This document shows, piece by piece, positions 27,375 through 35,467 of a stretch of 64,000 bases of DNA. The notes beneath the pieces are model-generated. The model ran no database searches and was not told where the DNA came from. It worked only from the letters and a program-made list of their open reading frames with translations. A program made the translations under genes and the position numbers. Each line of letters starts with the position of its first letter. Position 1 is the stretch's first letter. Source of the stretch: CATOSD01 sp965203135 (GTDB lineage: Bacteria > Chloroflexota > Dehalococcoidia > Lucifugimonadales > CATOSD01); assembly GCA_965203135.1 (NCBI GenBank), contig CBDBBO010000002.1:744001-808000 (forward strand), read 5' to 3'.

Positions 27375-27655
27375 CTCCCTCTCCTTCTCATGCGCCTGCG
27401 AAAGGCGGTCAGCGGTTTGCCTCTCAGTTCATACGCCGTGATCACAAACACCTTGTTCGGCTCCGGGTCCGGCACGTAGATGATGCGGATGCATCGTCCA
27501 CCAGAAGTCCTCCCCACCGCAATACGCGAGTCGTCTCGCCCCGGCCTATCTTCGCTCGGGGATGCCAACACGTCCTCAACTTCGTCCTCATCGACACCGT
27601 GCAAATGGACGTGCGGGAAACCCGTCGCCGGATCAATGTAGAATCTTGCGTCCAC
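27371..27655 (-). CDS. Small toxin-like protein (DUF4258-like) upstream of the R-M enzyme
   Basis: A 94-residue protein beginning MDARFYIDPATGFPHVHLHGV, then DEDEVEDVLASPSEDRPGRDD, IRIIYVPDPEPNKVFVITAYE and a Lys/Arg-rich tail RRRMRRRGR. This is the pattern of a small toxin family that is usually paired with a PGWDEERV-type antitoxin, and here the antitoxin sequence is at the start of the next gene. The strongly basic end would suit RNA binding. It overlaps that gene by 4 bp. The fold is probably RelE/BrnT-like; toxicity is inferred. Confidence 0.7.
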   Translation of the reverse strand: MDARFYIDPATGFPHVHLHGVDEDEVEDVLASPSEDRPGRDDSRIAVGRTSGGRCIRIIYVPDPEPNKVFVITAYELRGKPLTAFRRRMRRRGR

Positions 27656-27788
27656 TGCCCCTAGCTTAACACAAGAAGTGCACCATCAAGGGCCGCCCCG
27701 TCGCCTCACACCCTCGCTTGACAGCCGTTACTGGCGCTGCAACCATGTATTCGACCGTCCGGCCATAGCTTGAGCGAGGCACATTACG

Positions 27789-28187
27789 ATGGAAGCTACC
27801 GCGGGATACGTAACTCTAACCTTCAGCTTCGAAAAGGAAGGTGAAGATTGGGTTGGCGTGTGTCTAGAGCTTGGCACAAGTACCTTCGCCGATTCATTCG
27901 AGAGATGCCAGTCAGAGCTGGAAGAGCTGGTTTCCGACCATCTTGAAGTACTTGAGGAAATCGGCGAGCGGGAACGCTTCTTCGAAGAGTGGGGCATACG
28001 AATCCACGCCGACGAAGTGCCCCAGGAGCACACGATCCGAGGCTCCGGCGATTCCTGGGCTCGCCTCTTCAAGCAACCTTCCACTTCCATCGGCCCGTTT
28101 CTTCAACCGCGCGTGTTCCCCGCCGGCTCCATTGCGGATAGCAAGGCGTCCTTGAAGAAGTCAAGCACTATGTGTCCTTCCTCATAG
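27789..28187 (+). CDS. HicB-like antitoxin-type protein, tail possibly rearranged
   Basis: A 132-residue reading frame whose first ~85 residues fit the HicB/DUF1902-type partial RNase H fold: GYVTLTFSFEKEGEDWVGVCLELG, then a helix SFERCQSELEELVSDHLEVL and an acidic end. The final ~40 residues (SIGPFLQPRVF... onwards) lie over the 3' end of the convergent HEPN gene (85-bp overlap) and look unlike HicB, so the gene may have been truncated and given a new tail when the HEPN/DUF262 segment arrived. No hicA toxin is adjacent. GAGG lies 9 bp before the ATG. Confidence 0.6.
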   Translation: MEATAGYVTLTFSFEKEGEDWVGVCLELGTSTFADSFERCQSELEELVSDHLEVLEEIGERERFFEEWGIRIHADEVPQEHTIRGSGDSWARLFKQPSTSIGPFLQPRVFPAGSIADSKASLKKSSTMCPSS

Positions 28188-28606
28188 AATCGCTTCACGT
28201 CTGCAAAGGTAAGGTTTGAGCCTGTGCCGTGAGCGGTATCGTGGCGGTTCGTTATCAGGTTGTTGTAAGACGTCTCTGCTCGTTCATTATTTATGCTGAC
28301 CGTCATTTGATCTCTGAAAGCTGCTCTACGGTTCTCTCCAAACCGTTTCAACAAATCTCCCAAATCACTCGACTTGATTCTGCTCACGCTCCCAATGCAT
28401 GACCTGACGATTTCTCTCACCTCCCGGTCCTCGATGGAAGCATATTTCTGCTGGACAATAGAGTTTATCTGTTGCTCAAACTCAGCGTAAATCACCACCA
28501 GCAGAGAATAGGTGAGAAGATTCTCGATAGAAGTGCCAAAGGAGCCGCTGAGGGCCAAGTGATTCTCACAATCCTCCAATGCTGCGTCGATACGGGCCAC
28601 ACGCAA
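28103..28606 (-). CDS. MAE_28990-like HEPN-family protein (predicted RNase)
   Basis: A 167-residue all-helical protein of the RiboL-PSP/MAE_28990 HEPN type. The catalytic R-x4-H motif is visible in ITNRHDTAHGTG (Arg121, His126). HEPN proteins of this class are metal-independent endoribonucleases common in defence and toxin-antitoxin loci. It follows the DUF262 gene by 11 bp on the same strand, so the two form one unit. A role in phage defence or abortive infection is inferred from family and context. Confidence 0.72.
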   Translation of the reverse strand: MRVARIDAALEDCENHLALSGSFGTSIENLLTYSLLVVIYAEFEQQINSIVQQKYASIEDREVREIVRSCIGSVSRIKSSDLGDLLKRFGENRRAAFRDQMTVSINNERAETSYNNLITNRHDTAHGTGSNLTFADVKRFYEEGHIVLDFFKDALLSAMEPAGNTRG

Positions 28607-28617
28607 TCTGGGGTCAC

Positions 28618-29742
28618 CTACCCGAACAGTGTTGTCTTGGCCTGGTCGAAACGTTGACGGACAATCGCCACGTCTGTAGTTCCCTGCCTTGTTCTTGTCA
28701 CGAATTCCTCATTATTGCGTAGATCATCATACCTGGCCTTGATGTCTCCGGGAACGGAAGCCAGGTTTTCCGAGAAGGCTACCATCACTGCGTCCAGGAC
28801 CGCCACGTTTACTCCGCTGCGTCCGTGAAACGGCTTTTCGCCTAACGATTCCAGCACCTGTGCGCACGTGTCACGGAATATCTTCTCGATCTTGCCCAGC
28901 GAGGCTTCCGGCGCATCCCGGTTCTTTCTCATGAACTTGGACAAGAAGTCCTTCATCGGTTTCTGGTAATCCGAAATGTCTCTCATTGCGAAGAAGCGCA
29001 ACAGGATTTCGATGTCCCTCTTTCGGCTGTCCGGCATCTCTTTTCCAAGTATCTTGCGCCACTCAGAATTCTCATTCAGGTTCACCAGGAACTTTACGAA
29101 ACTGCCCATGTGAATGCAGTTGCGTATCTCCTGATTTGAAAGCAGGGTGCCGCCTGTGTTCAGCCGCTCGAAGATATGGTAAATGCTCGTGTCGTCATCC
29201 GGCTCGAGTTGTTGCACTACAAGGGACCTGAGGACTGAATTCTTGAAGTCCTGTTGGTCGGCATCCATTAAGTCAACAAAAGTCTTGCCCAAAAACCGGC
29301 TGTTCTCGTTCAAGCCGGTAAGTTTGAAGACCCTTCTGTTTCGGCCCGATCCTTCCCCAAAGATTCCGTCCAGGAAGTAGAAAATGCTCTTCAGTCTCTG
29401 CTGACCGTCTATGACGAGAAGCTTCTTGGACCGTCGCTCCTTGTAAACGAAAACCGGTGGCACAGGCAAGCCTACCAAGAACGATTCGATAAGCTTGCTT
29501 GCCTGGGCTATCTTCCACACGAATGCCCTCTGGAAGTCTGGGATGTCAATCTCCCCGGCGTGCCACTTAGAGTGTAAGACCTCGAGAGTGAAGTCCGCCG
29601 GATAAGTGTTGATTTCGTAGTTGGCCGGAGAGCTGGTGTAGTCGTCGTCTTCGGATGTGACAGGCTCCAACTCCAAGTCCGAGGGCATGAGGCCTTCTCG
29701 CTCATAGTCCACGCGAGCGTCAGTGCTTTCTTTAGTCGTCAT
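28618..29742 (-). CDS. DUF262 (GmrS/ParB-like) domain protein
   Basis: A 374-residue protein with the DUF262 N-terminal domain: VLHSKWHAGEIDIPDFQRAF, LIESFLVGLPVPPVFVY and LVIDGQQRLKSI (Asp112-Arg116). The DGQQR motif is the ParB-like nucleotide-handling signature of GmrSD and related defence proteins. The DUF1524 (HNH) half of GmrSD is not present. It is paired with the HEPN gene downstream; DUF262 + HEPN two-gene units occur in genomes as candidate defence or abortive-infection systems. A promoter-like TTGACT with TAGTAT/TATAAT lies just upstream. Confidence 0.82.
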   Translation of the reverse strand: MTTKESTDARVDYEREGLMPSDLELEPVTSEDDDYTSSPANYEINTYPADFTLEVLHSKWHAGEIDIPDFQRAFVWKIAQASKLIESFLVGLPVPPVFVYKERRSKKLLVIDGQQRLKSIFYFLDGIFGEGSGRNRRVFKLTGLNENSRFLGKTFVDLMDADQQDFKNSVLRSLVVQQLEPDDDTSIYHIFERLNTGGTLLSNQEIRNCIHMGSFVKFLVNLNENSEWRKILGKEMPDSRKRDIEILLRFFAMRDISDYQKPMKDFLSKFMRKNRDAPEASLGKIEKIFRDTCAQVLESLGEKPFHGRSGVNVAVLDAVMVAFSENLASVPGDIKARYDDLRNNEEFVTRTRQGTTDVAIVRQRFDQAKTTLFG

Positions 29743-29779
29743 TTCGGCCTCTCAGGAACTTCCTGCGGAAAGATCTAAA

Positions 29780-29812
29780 ATTATACTATCTACTCAGCGC
29801 ATAGACAGTCAA
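29780..29812 (-). promoter_or_regulatory. Candidate promoter for the DUF262-HEPN unit
   Basis: On the minus strand, TTGACT (29812-29807) is followed after 18 bp by TAGTAT, overlapping TATAAT at 29785-29780 (21-bp spacing). The site lies ~40 bp before the ATG at 29742. The 18-bp reading gives the better geometry. Confidence 0.5.
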
Positions 29813-30325
29813 ACGTCATTGTGATGGAGAGCCTGCGTCAACTTGCTAGCCCCGCCCTCACACCCGAACGCCGAAATTCCGCCCCAAAACCGCCCCATCG
29901 GAGTATCGTCAGTGCCGTGCGAGTCACCCGGGGCTGTCTGGCAGATGCCCAATGCCGTACCTGTTTTGTGTCAGCGCCAACGACTGTGGAGTGGTATTCG
30001 ATTGCCCTGAGCGATTTCTCCGACCCCCTCTTGCATCCTCCGTACATCCGTGCTATTATCCGTTTACTGCACCGGCAGTTGAACCTTTACAATCGATCAC
30101 CGACCCCGCAGGGACCTCCCCCGACCTGTCCCATTTCCACCCAATTTCGGTACACAATTGCGCAGTTTCGGGCATGACGGGACATCCGGGGGACACAGAA
30201 TCTACCAGCCTCTCAGCTATGAAAGGTGCAGAATGGTGCAAAATGGGGCATATCTTCCGAAGTTCCGCCGTCTTCACCGCCCGATCAGGCCCAAGCTTCA
30301 CTCTGCCGCCTCGTTGGATGCCCCC
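29813..30325. other. ~500-bp gap without a supported gene
   Basis: Lies between the DUF262 gene and the DUF4143 ATPase, which are on the same strand but face a long gap. Only short open frames without family features or clear starts were seen. Local composition is lower in GC than the rest of the window. No repeat, tRNA or terminator was recognised. Confidence 0.4.
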
Positions 30326-31492
30326 TCAAGTCGACGACGCCACGTCCCGGGCCAGCGCGGGCAGCGGCGTCGCCTCGACGTCTTGGGCCAGCCTGTAGCG
30401 CTCGTCGCCGGGATACACGACGAACTTGCGCTCCAGGCGAACGTCCTCGCACGCGCTGTGAAAGCCTCTGCTAGGGTGAGGGCTGAGGCTGCGCTTCACC
30501 TCTATCGCCCACGCGCCGCCCCCGGGCAGCCCAAGCACCAGGTCGATCTCCGCACCGCCCGCCGAGCGATAGAAACTCGCCTCCGCTCCGTCCGGCGCGA
30601 CCGCCAACAGGTTTTCGATGACGAATCCCTCCCAGCTACCGCCAACGACGGGATGGCCGAGAACATCGTCTCCGGACCCGAGCCCGAGCAGCGCGTGAAC
30701 TATGCCGCTGTCGCGGATGTAGACCTTCGGCGACTTCACCAGGCGTTTGCCGACGTTGGCGCGCCACGGCGTCAGCCGCCGCACCAGCAGCAGGTCCACC
30801 ATCAGATCCAGGTAGCGAGCGACCGTCTTGCCGTCGACGCCGAGACCGCGCGCCAGCGCCGCCGCGTTCAGCATCCCTCCCTGCGAGTGGGCGAGCATCA
30901 CCCAGAAGCGCCTGAGAGTCTCGGAGGGAATGCGCGGGCCCAACTGGGGAATGTCTCTTTCGAGGTAGGTCCTGACGAAGTTCTGCCGCCACGTCAGGCT
31001 GCCGGCGGCGTCCTCGGCGAGGAAGCTGTCCGGGAAACCGCCACGCTCCCACAGCCTGCTCAGATCGCCCGGACCCACCTCCAGCGCGTCGAACGGGTTC
31101 AGCTCCAGGTAGGCGATTCGTCCCGCCAGACTCTCGCCCGACTGTTGCAGCAGGTCCAGCGAGGCCGACCCCAGCAGCAGAAACCGGCCGGATCGCCGCC
31201 CGCGCCGCCGCCCGCGGTCTATCAGCCCGCGAAGGCTCTGGAACAGGCCAGGCAGGCGCTGCACTTCGTCGAGGATGACCAGCCGATCCTCGAGGTCGGT
31301 CAGGTACAGCTCGGGGTCGGACAGCCGAGCGCGGTCCGCCGGCGATTCCAGGTCCAGATAGACGGCATTCCTGGCCTCGCCCACGTCCAGTGCGAGCGTC
31401 GTCTTCCCGACCTGGCGCGCTCCCAGCAGCGCGACCGCGGGAAACTCGGCGAGCAATCGTAGCAGGCGACTCTTAGCACGACGGGCAATCAT
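30326..31492 (-). CDS. AAA ATPase with C-terminal DUF4143 domain
   Basis: A 388-residue protein beginning MIARRAKSRLLRLLAEFPAV at the ATG at 31492; the longer upstream frame runs through a dispersed repeat. Walker A is LLGARQVGKTTL and Walker B LVILDEVQRLPGLF. The C-terminal DUF4143 domain (WEGFVIENLLAVAP, ASFYRSAGGAEIDLVL) is nuclease-like, with ID...E-x-K (AIEVKRS). This archaeal/bacterial ATPase family is common in mobile and defence regions; role unknown. A 54% nearby GC dip was not measured. Confidence 0.83.
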   Translation of the reverse strand: MIARRAKSRLLRLLAEFPAVALLGARQVGKTTLALDVGEARNAVYLDLESPADRARLSDPELYLTDLEDRLVILDEVQRLPGLFQSLRGLIDRGRRRGRRSGRFLLLGSASLDLLQQSGESLAGRIAYLELNPFDALEVGPGDLSRLWERGGFPDSFLAEDAAGSLTWRQNFVRTYLERDIPQLGPRIPSETLRRFWVMLAHSQGGMLNAAALARGLGVDGKTVARYLDLMVDLLLVRRLTPWRANVGKRLVKSPKVYIRDSGIVHALLGLGSGDDVLGHPVVGGSWEGFVIENLLAVAPDGAEASFYRSAGGAEIDLVLGLPGGGAWAIEVKRSLSPHPSRGFHSACEDVRLERKFVVYPGDERYRLAQDVEATPLPALARDVASST

Positions 31493-31550
31493 CCCTGTAA
31501 TTATGGACTCCAGCGCCAGAATTGCAAGGTTGTTCGCCGCCAATCTCAGG

Positions 31551-31620
31551 ATCCCTTCCCCCTCGGACGGGGGAAGAGCCTGCCCTGAGCCTGCCGAATG
31601 GGTCAGGATGGGGGTGATGA
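31551..31620. repeat. Dispersed repeat, long form
   Basis: GATCCCTTCCCCCTCG / GGGGGAAG hairpin arms followed by GAGCCTGCCCTGAGCCTGCC and ending GGATGGGGGTGA. Same order and orientation as 33161-33227. Confidence 0.78.
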
Positions 31621-31764
31621 TGGCTCGCCACGTCGCCCGTTTGACACCCCTTCCGCGCGGCAAGTAACATAGCCATCAGGGAGACACCGCACTTCAGGGT
31701 TTGCGGCGCCCCGTCTGTGCCGTCGCCCCACACCCCTTCACCGTCCGCATGGGGGGCGAGCGAC

Positions 31765-33159
31765 ATGGCCCACAACTCCCGTCTGGTCGTCGTCTCCAAT
31801 CGCGTCCCCTCCCGGTCCGAGGTGTCCCCCGAAGAAGGGCGGTCCGTCCCGGTCGGCGGACTGGTCAGCGCCGTCAGGCCCGCCATGGAGAAGCTCGGCG
31901 GCCTCTGGCTGGGCTGGAGCGGCAGAAGCGCCGCGGGCGAGCCGCAGACGACCCCGGACGTCACCAGGCTCGGCAACATCGAGCTCGCCACGCTCGACCT
32001 CTCCTCCAACGACGTCAGCCTCTTCTACACCGGCTTCGCCAACCGCACCCTGTGGCCGCTGCTGCACAGCTTCACCGAGCACGTCGTCATCCGCCGCGAC
32101 ACCTACCGCGCCTACCGCCGCATCAATCGCCGCTACGCCGAGGCGCTGTACCCGATGCTGCGGGAGGGCGACCTGGTGCTGGTCAACGACTACCACGTGT
32201 TCAACGTCGGAGAGGAGCTCCGCGAGCTGGGTTGGCGCGGCAAGATCGGCTTCTTCCTTCACGTGCCGTTCCCGTCGCCGGACATCTTCTCCATACTGCC
32301 CTGGTCGCCGTCCATACTCAGGGGCATGATGAGCTACGACCTGGTGGGCGTGCACACCCAGGGCTACCGCCGCAACCTTGCCGATACCCTGGAGCAGGAA
32401 CTAGCCGGCACGGTAAACGATTGGGTCTACTCCGGCGAAGAGGGGACCACTCGACTGGAGACCTACAACGTGGGCATCGACGTGAACGTGTTCGGCGAGC
32501 CGCCGGCCGGCGAGGTAGAGGCCCTCGCCAGGCAATTCTCGCTGCCCCTGTCGCCCGAGCACCAGCTCATACTCGGCGTGGACAGGCTGGATTACACCAA
32601 GGGCATCCCCGGGCGTCTCCGGGCGTTCCGGCGTCTGCTCGAACACCGTCCGGCCGTGCGCGGTAAAGTGAGCCTGGTGCAGATCTCGTCGCCCTCGCGG
32701 ACGCGGGTGCCTGAGTACATCAGCGAGAAGGAGGAGGTCGACAAGCTGGTCGGCCAGATAAACGGCCGCTTTTCCGAGGCCGACTGGACGCCCATTCGCT
32801 ACCTGTACAGGTCGTACCCGCAGGACGAGCTGGCGTGCTTCTACTCGCTCGCCGACGTGTGCATGGTGACCCCCCTACGGGACGGCTTGAACCTGGTAGC
32901 CAAGGAGTTCGTGGCCTCGCAGGGCGACACCCCGGGCGTCCTGCTGCTCTCCAAGTTCTGCGGTGCCGCCAGTTCCATGACCGACGCTGTGATAGTCAAT
33001 CCGTACGATGTGGACGGCACCGCGGAGGCCACCTACCGCGCCCTCCGCATGCCGGCCGACGAGCGCCGCGAGCGATGGAGCTCGCTCGCCAGAGTCGTCC
33101 GACGGCACACCGAGAATAGCTGGTGCGACGCGTTCCACTCCGACCTGGCCGACGCATAG
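31765..33159 (+). CDS. otsA: Trehalose-6-phosphate synthase
   Basis: GT20 glycosyltransferase making trehalose 6-phosphate from UDP-glucose (or GDP-glucose) and glucose 6-phosphate. Start at the ATG at 31765 (MAHNSRLVVVSNRVPS, the family's opening), 464 residues. Motifs: VGGLVSAV, WGWSGR-like GLWLGWSG, VPFPSPDIFSILPW, GVDRLDYTKGIPGRL and DGLNLVAKEFVASQ. No otsB phosphatase is adjacent. Trehalose is a compatible solute, so the gene suggests osmotic or desiccation protection. Confidence 0.93.
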   Translation: MAHNSRLVVVSNRVPSRSEVSPEEGRSVPVGGLVSAVRPAMEKLGGLWLGWSGRSAAGEPQTTPDVTRLGNIELATLDLSSNDVSLFYTGFANRTLWPLLHSFTEHVVIRRDTYRAYRRINRRYAEALYPMLREGDLVLVNDYHVFNVGEELRELGWRGKIGFFLHVPFPSPDIFSILPWSPSILRGMMSYDLVGVHTQGYRRNLADTLEQELAGTVNDWVYSGEEGTTRLETYNVGIDVNVFGEPPAGEVEALARQFSLPLSPEHQLILGVDRLDYTKGIPGRLRAFRRLLEHRPAVRGKVSLVQISSPSRTRVPEYISEKEEVDKLVGQINGRFSEADWTPIRYLYRSYPQDELACFYSLADVCMVTPLRDGLNLVAKEFVASQGDTPGVLLLSKFCGAASSMTDAVIVNPYDVDGTAEATYRALRMPADERRERWSSLARVVRRHTENSWCDAFHSDLADA

Positions 33160-33160
33160 A

Positions 33161-33227
33161 GATCCCTTCCCCCTCGCAGGGGGAAGAGCCTGCCCTGAGC
33201 CTGCCGTAGGGTTAGGATGGGGGTGAC
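33161..33227. repeat. Dispersed repeat, long form
   Basis: Starts directly after the otsA stop. Same structure as 31551-31620: CTTCCCCC arm, GGGGGAAG arm, GCCTGCCCTGAGCCTGCC core, GGATGGGGGTGA end. Probably acts as the 3' end of the otsA transcript. Confidence 0.78.
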
Positions 33228-33248
33228 GGAGGCCAACCGACCACCGAA

Positions 33249-34496
33249 ATGACCACAACTACAGAAAACACCTTCGACGAGATTAGCGTCTTCTTCAACC
33301 GCGCCGCCGACCGGCTGGGCTTGGATGAGGGCGTGCGCGAGCTACTCAGCCGCCCCTGGCGCGAGCTGAAGGTCGCGGTGCCCGTGCGCATGGACGACGG
33401 CCGCATCGAGGTATTCGAGGGATACCGCATCCAGCACAACGGCGTGCGCGGCCCCTACAAGGGCGGCGTGCGCTACCACCCGACCGCGGACCAGGAGGAG
33501 GTCAAGGCGCTCGCCTCCCTGATGACCTGGAAGAACGCCCTCGTCGACGTTCCGTTCGGAGGCGCCAAAGGGGGCGTCAAGTGCGACCCCACGGCACTGA
33601 GCGAGGGCGAGCTGAACCGGCTCACTCGGCGATACACCATCAACATCGAACACTTCCTCGGCGTCAACAGGGACATCCCGGCGCCCGACCTCGGCACGAA
33701 CGCCCAGGTGATGGCGTGGATGATGGACGCCTACAGCCAGATCCACGGACTCACACCCGCCATCGTGACCGGCAAGCCAGTGGAGCTCGGAGGCTCCGTT
33801 GGCCGCGATTCGGCCACAGGCAGAGGCGCCACCTACGTGATCCGCGCCATAGGGCGCGACCTGGGGCTCTCCCTGCTCGGCGCACGCGTGGCGGTGCAGG
33901 GCTTTGGCCAGGTGGGTTCGTGGACCGCGCGGTTGCTGTGGGAGGAGGGCTACAACGTCATAGCGGTCAGTGACGTAAACGGTGGCGTTTACCGCGCCGG
34001 CGGCCTGAACATCGGCGAGCTTGCCCGCCACGTCCAAGAGACGGGCGGCATGTCCGGATTCGGTGCTGCCGAGCCGATCTCCAACGCCGACCTGCTGGAG
34101 CTGGAGTGCGACTTTCTGGTACCCGCGGCCATCGACCGCGTCATCACCGAGGCCAACGCTCCCCGAGTGCGGGCACGAGTCATCGTCGAGGCCGCCAATC
34201 ATCCCTTGACACCGGACGCGGACGCCATACTGCACCAGCGGGGAGTGCCGATACTGCCCGACATCCTCACCAACGCCGGGGGCGTCATCGTCTCCTACTT
34301 CGAGTGGGTGCAGAACCTGTACCAGCACCACTGGGAGCAGGAGCGCGTGGATGAAGAGCTGCGCGACACCATGACCGCCGCTTACGAGAACGTGAGCCGA
34401 ATGGCCGGCAGCGAGGGCATCACCCTGAGGGAGGCGGCCTTCAGTATTGGCGTCGAGCGGGTAGCTCGCGTGGCGAAGATTCGCGGCTTCCTGTGA
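33249..34496 (+). CDS. Glutamate dehydrogenase (Glu/Leu/Phe/Val family)
   Basis: A 415-residue NAD(P)-dependent dehydrogenase that interconverts glutamate and 2-oxoglutarate plus ammonia. Motifs: YKGGVRYHP, VPFGGAKGGVKCDP (catalytic Lys region), GRGATYVIRA and the Rossmann GFGQVGSWTARLL. N-terminal ENTFDEISVFFNRAADRLGLD is typical of the hexameric class. Cofactor preference was not determined. It follows otsA as a separate unit behind a dispersed repeat. Confidence 0.9.
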   Translation: MTTTTENTFDEISVFFNRAADRLGLDEGVRELLSRPWRELKVAVPVRMDDGRIEVFEGYRIQHNGVRGPYKGGVRYHPTADQEEVKALASLMTWKNALVDVPFGGAKGGVKCDPTALSEGELNRLTRRYTINIEHFLGVNRDIPAPDLGTNAQVMAWMMDAYSQIHGLTPAIVTGKPVELGGSVGRDSATGRGATYVIRAIGRDLGLSLLGARVAVQGFGQVGSWTARLLWEEGYNVIAVSDVNGGVYRAGGLNIGELARHVQETGGMSGFGAAEPISNADLLELECDFLVPAAIDRVITEANAPRVRARVIVEAANHPLTPDADAILHQRGVPILPDILTNAGGVIVSYFEWVQNLYQHHWEQERVDEELRDTMTAAYENVSRMAGSEGITLREAAFSIGVERVARVAKIRGFL

Positions 34497-34500
34497 GCCG

Positions 34501-35208
34501 CTAGCCGGAGAAGCCGTCGTCCACTATCAGGCCGTCCCTCATCCGCACGATGCGGTCGCACTGCCGGCCGATTTCGGGCGAGTGGGTGACTATGATGAAA
34601 GTCTCCCGGTTTTCGCGGTTGAGCCTCAAGATCAGGTCCATAACCTCCTGCGCCGTTTCGCTGTCCAGGTCGCCCGTCGGCTCGTCCGCCCAGATGATGG
34701 CGGGGTCGTTGGCGAGCGCGCGGGCGATCGTGACCCGCTGACGCTGGCCGCCCGAAAGCTCAGCGGGCTTGTGCGCCGCCCAGTCGGCCAGCCCCACCAT
34801 CGCCAGCACCTCCAGCGCGCGCTGCCGCGCATCCGCCGACTTCGCCCCCGAAATGAGCATGGGAAGCTCCACGTTCTCGACCGTGCTGAGCACCGGCAGC
34901 AGGTTGTAAAGCTGGAACACGAAACCCATCTGCCTGGCGCGGTAGTCGGTGCGGGTGTTGTCGTCCATGTCCCGCAGCGACACGCCGTCGATGTCGATGT
35001 CGCCCTCGTCGATGTCGTCGATGCCGGAAAGGCAGTTGAGCAGCGTGGTCTTGCCGCAGCCGCTGGGCCCCATGATGGCGACCACTTCTCCCCGTCGCAC
35101 CGTCAGGTCGACGCCGCGCAGTGCGTGCACTCGAACACCCTTGCCGCTGTCGTAGATCTTGTGGACGCCCCTCGCGAAGACCATGGCGTCGGAATCGGTC
35201 TGTACCAT
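34501..35208 (-). CDS. ABC transporter ATP-binding protein (LolD/MacB-like), no adjacent permease
   Basis: A 235-residue ATPase. Walker A MGPSGCGKTTLLN, Q-loop, signature LSGGQRQRVTIARAL and Walker B IIWADEPTGDLD are all intact. It matches the LolD/MacB/YknY class that normally pairs with an FtsX-like permease. The ATG at 35208 has GAGG upstream. No permease lies next to it here, so the partner must be elsewhere or the window holds only part of the system. Confidence 0.88.
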   Translation of the reverse strand: MVQTDSDAMVFARGVHKIYDSGKGVRVHALRGVDLTVRRGEVVAIMGPSGCGKTTLLNCLSGIDDIDEGDIDIDGVSLRDMDDNTRTDYRARQMGFVFQLYNLLPVLSTVENVELPMLISGAKSADARQRALEVLAMVGLADWAAHKPAELSGGQRQRVTIARALANDPAIIWADEPTGDLDSETAQEVMDLILRLNRENRETFIIVTHSPEIGRQCDRIVRMRDGLIVDDGFSG

Positions 35209-35467
35209 CGAAACCTCGTGTCGTAGTTGGAGTTGACCGGGGCCCAAAACTCTCGCGTTCACTCCCGGACGGATAATTCTGAAGCGTGGGAGGGCTGAAT
35301 GTCAATCGTGATGCGGCACCGGGAAGTACTCCCGCGGCCGCGTCAAACTTGACCCGATGCCCGACTAGGGCGTAGTCTACCGAGTGCGCATATCGTCGCG
35401 CTTTTGCTATCGCATGTCACACACCGCGGCTCGGACACCGGAGGTCTGGGCAACAGGGAGGTCTTGT

